Below, in pieces: positions 61,326-64,000 of a stretch of DNA of 64,000 nucleotides (position 1 is the first letter of the stretch; each line of letters begins with the position of its first letter). A program made the translations under genes and the position numbers. The stretch covers positions 27,969,052 to 28,033,051 of the forward strand of contig OX344755.2 in assembly GCA_947034885.2 (NCBI GenBank). Reading direction: 5' to 3'. The stretch comes from Thuidium tamariscinum (lineage: Eukaryota > Streptophyta > Bryopsida > Hypnales > Thuidiaceae). The notes beneath the pieces are model-generated. The model was not told the DNA's origin, did not search any database, and saw only the letters and a list, made by a program, of their open reading frames with translations.

Positions 61326-64000
61326 AGGGACCAACTCCGTAGGCTCTTGAATGGTGTACATTTTTGAATTTTAATCGCATTGAATTTCACAGCATATTTT
61401 TTGTAGTAATTCTATAGAACTGGATTAGATATTACAATGTGATCACGTTGAATTTGTCTTGCAACTGAGAAGTTTGCGCGTCTTGATATCAACTAAACAC
61501 CTAGGAGATTTCCTCGGCCAGGAGAATAACTCCGTCGGCTCTTGAATGGTGTGCATTTTTGAATTTTAATCGCATTCAATTTTACAGCATATTTATTGTA
61601 GTAGTTCTATAGAACTGGATTAGATATTACAATGTGATCACGTTGAATTTGTATTGCAACTGAGAAGTTTGCGCGTCTTGATATCAACTAAATACCTCGG
61701 AGATTTCCTCGGCCACGAGAGTAACTCCGTAGGCTCTTGAATGGTGTGCATTTTTGAATTTTAATGGCATTGAATTTCACAGCATATTTTTTGTAGTAAT
61801 TCTATAGAACTGGATTAGATATTACAATGTGATCACGTTGAATTTGTCTTGCAACTGAGAAGTTTACGCGTCTTGATATCAACTAAACAACAAGGAGATT
61901 TCCCCGGCCAAGGGACCAACTCCGTAGGCTCTTGAATGGTGTACATTTTTGAATTTTAATCGCATTGAATTTCACAGCATATTTTTTGTAGTAATTCTAT
62001 AGAACTGGATTAGATATTACAATGTGATCACGTTGAATTTGTCTTGCAACTGAGAAGTTTGCGCGTCTTGATATCAACTAAACACCTAGGAGATTTCCTC
62101 GGCCAGGAGAATAACTCCGTCGGCTCTTGAATGGTGTGCATTTTTGAATTTTAATCGCATTCAATTTTACAGCATATTTATTGTAGTAGTTCTATAGAAC
62201 TGGATTAGATATTACAATGTGATCACGTTGAATTTGTATTGCAACTGAGAAGTTTGCGCGTCTTGATATCAACTAAACACCTCGGAGATTTCCTCGGCCA
62301 CGAGAGTAACTCCGTAGGCTCTTGAATGGTGTGCATTTTTGAATTTTAATGGCATTGAATTTCACAGCATATTTTTTGTAGTAATTCTATAGAACTGGAT
62401 TAGATATTACAATGTGATCACGTTGAATTTGTCTTGCAACTGAGAAGTTTGCGCGTCTTGATGTCAACTAAACAACGACGAGATTTCCTCGGCCAAGAGA
62501 ATAACCCCGTAGGCTCTTGAATGGTGTGCATTTTTGAATTTTAATCGCATTGAATTCCACAGCATATTTTTCGTAGTAATTCTATAGAACTGGATTAGAT
62601 ATTACAATGTGATCACGTTGAATTTGTATTGCAACTGAGAAGTTTGCGCGTCTTGATATCAACTAAACACCTCGGAGATTTCCTCGGCCACGAGAGTAAC
62701 TCCGTAGGCTCTTGAATGGTGTGCATTTTTGAAATTAATCGCATTGAATTTCACAGCATATTTTTCGTAGTAATTCTATAGAACTGGGTTAGATATTACA
62801 ATGTGATCACGTTGAATTTGTCTTGCAACTGAGAAGTTTACGCGTCTTGATATCAACTAAACACCTAGGAGATTTCCTCGGCCACGAGAGTAACTCCGTA
62901 GGCTCTTGAATGGTGTGCATTTTTGAATTTAATCGCATTGAATTTCACAGCATATTTTTTGTAGTAATTCTATAGAACTGGATTAGATATTACAATGTGA
63001 TCACGTTGAATTTGTCTTGCAACTGAGAAGTTTGCGCGTCTTGATATCAACTAAACACCTAGGAGATTTCCTCGGCCAGGAGAATAACTCCGTCGGCTCT
63101 TGAATGGTGTGCATTTTTGAATTTTAATCGCATTCAATTTTACAGCATATTTATTGTAGTAGTTCTATAGAACTGGATTAGATATTACAATGTGATCACG
63201 TTGAATTTGTATTGCAACTGAGAAGTTTGCGCGTCTTGATATCAACTAAACACCTCGGAGATTTCCTCGGCCACGAGAGTAACTCCGTAGGCTCTTGAAT
63301 GGTGTGCATTTTTGAATTTTAATGGCATTGAATTTCACAGCATATTTTTTGTAGTAATTCTATAGAACTGGATTAGATATTACAATGTGATCACGTTGAA
63401 TTTGTCTTGCAACTGAGAAGTTTACGCGTCTTGATATCAACTAAACAACAAGGAGATTTCCCCGGCCAAGGGACCAACTCCGTAGGCTCTTGAATGGTGT
63501 ACATTTTTGAATTTTAATCGCATTGAATTTCACAGCATATTTTTTGTAGTAATTCTATAGAACTGGATTAGATATTACAATGTGATCACGTTGAATTTGT
63601 CTTGCAACTGAGAAGTTTGCGCGTCTTGATATCAACTAAACACCTAGGAGATTTCCTCGGCCAGGAGAATAACTCCGTCGGCTCTTGAATGGTGTGCATT
63701 TTTGAATTTTAATCGCATTCAATTTTACAGCATATTTATTGTAGTAGTTCTATAGAACTGGATTAGATATTACAATGTGATCACGTTGAATTTGTATTGC
63801 AACTGAGAAGTTTGCGCGTCTTGATATCAACTAAACACCTCGGAGATTTCCTCGGCCACGAGAGTAACTCCGTAGGCTCTTGAATGGTGTGCATTTTTGA
63901 ATTTTAATGGCATTGAATTTCACAGCATATTTTTTGTAGTAATTCTATAGAACTGGATTAGATATTACAATGTGATCACGTTGAATTTGTCTTGCAACTG
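61326..64000 (+). repeat. 3-monomer repeat H (585 bp), interrupted once, open at the edge
   Basis: The trimer is an AGGGACC unit with GTACATTTTT (61326, 61911, 63469), a P unit (61521, 62106, 63664) and a CGAGAG unit with AATGGCATTG (61716, 62301, 63859). In the first trimer the third unit ends AACAACAAGG (Y), a CpG-to-CpA form of the usual AACAACGAGG. A five-unit stretch (62496, 62691 R, 62885, 63079 P, 63274 Y) interrupts the series. The window ends inside the monomer at 63859, so the number of trimers is unknown. Confidence 0.88.

Larger units (their letters stand above)
1..64000 (+). repeat. 195/194-bp tandem satellite array (whole window)
   Basis: The window is an uninterrupted head-to-tail array of 328 full monomers and one partial copy, all in the same direction. 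Monomers are 195 bp or, when one T is missing from the GAATTTTAAT stretch (GAATTTAAT), 194 bp. The first monomer is about 37% G+C. Every copy carries the landmarks CGTAGG/CGTCGG, CTATAGAAC, GTGATCAC and GCGCGTC/ACGCGTC in order. No unrelated sequence longer than a few bases interrupts the array. A unit near 195 bp is close to one nucleosome plus linker, common for centromeric satellites. The centromeric role and the eukaryotic host are inferred; the family is not one I recognise. Confidence 0.98.

Noticed and set aside
1..64000. CRISPR array
   Set aside because: CRISPR arrays alternate short repeats with unique spacers. Here the whole 195-bp unit repeats and there are no unique spacers.

Overview
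The whole window is one satellite DNA array. I read 328 complete head-to-tail monomers plus a 142-bp partial copy at the right edge. By the length arithmetic 226 monomers are 195 bp and 102 are 194 bp. All lie in the same orientation, with no inversion, no spacer, no transposon and no credible gene. Both window edges fall inside the array, so it is longer than 64 kb. A reference monomer is about 37% G+C. A homogeneous, unidirectional array with higher-order repeats (HORs) points to centromeric or pericentromeric heterochromatin of a eukaryote. I do not recognise the satellite family and cannot name the species.

Monomer phase used here: position 1 is the first base of the window (heads begin CGAGAG, GGAGAA, AGAGAC, AGGGAC or AGAGAA). 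Monomer types are tagged by linked variants. P: CATTCAATTTTA and TATTTATTG, with a 14-bp palindrome. Q: TTGGATTTAATCGCTTTG. R: GAAATTAATCG with GGGTTAG. S: CTGAATTAG, usually with TTGTATTGC. T: tail GATGTC...AACGACGAG, followed by a head ending ACCCCG. U: GTACATTTTT with CACAACAT. V: TTGGGCGTC. W: AATGACATTG. X: TAACTCTATAG. Y: AACAACAAGG. Z: CAACTGAACAACG. G: GATTTTGACAG. O: AACTAAG with TCTCGATATC.

Layout: 1-1948, ten mixed monomers. 1949-5454, two copies of a 9-monomer, 1,753-bp HOR. 5455-6231, junction. 6232-15961, a 13-monomer, 2,529-bp HOR flanked by 15-monomer versions. 15962-18295, a short 4-monomer repeat. 18296-22771, a 12-monomer HOR. 22772-24719, junction. 24720-28225, a different 9-monomer HOR that also measures 1,753 bp. 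28226-35432, a mosaic. 35433-41469, a 16-monomer HOR. 41470-47700, an 18-monomer HOR. 47701-49256, junction. 49257-55486, a 16-monomer, 3,115-bp HOR, each copy containing a duplicated 6-monomer unit. 55487-61325, a mosaic rich in P. 61326-64000, a 3-monomer, 585-bp repeat interrupted once.

No genes work together here. The information lies in the mosaic of locally homogenised HORs built from one pool of about a dozen monomer types, and in a nearly invariant monomer core with palindromes that could be a protein-binding or structural element. Many recurrent variants are CpG/TpG or CpG/CpA alternatives, which fits a cytosine-methylated past.
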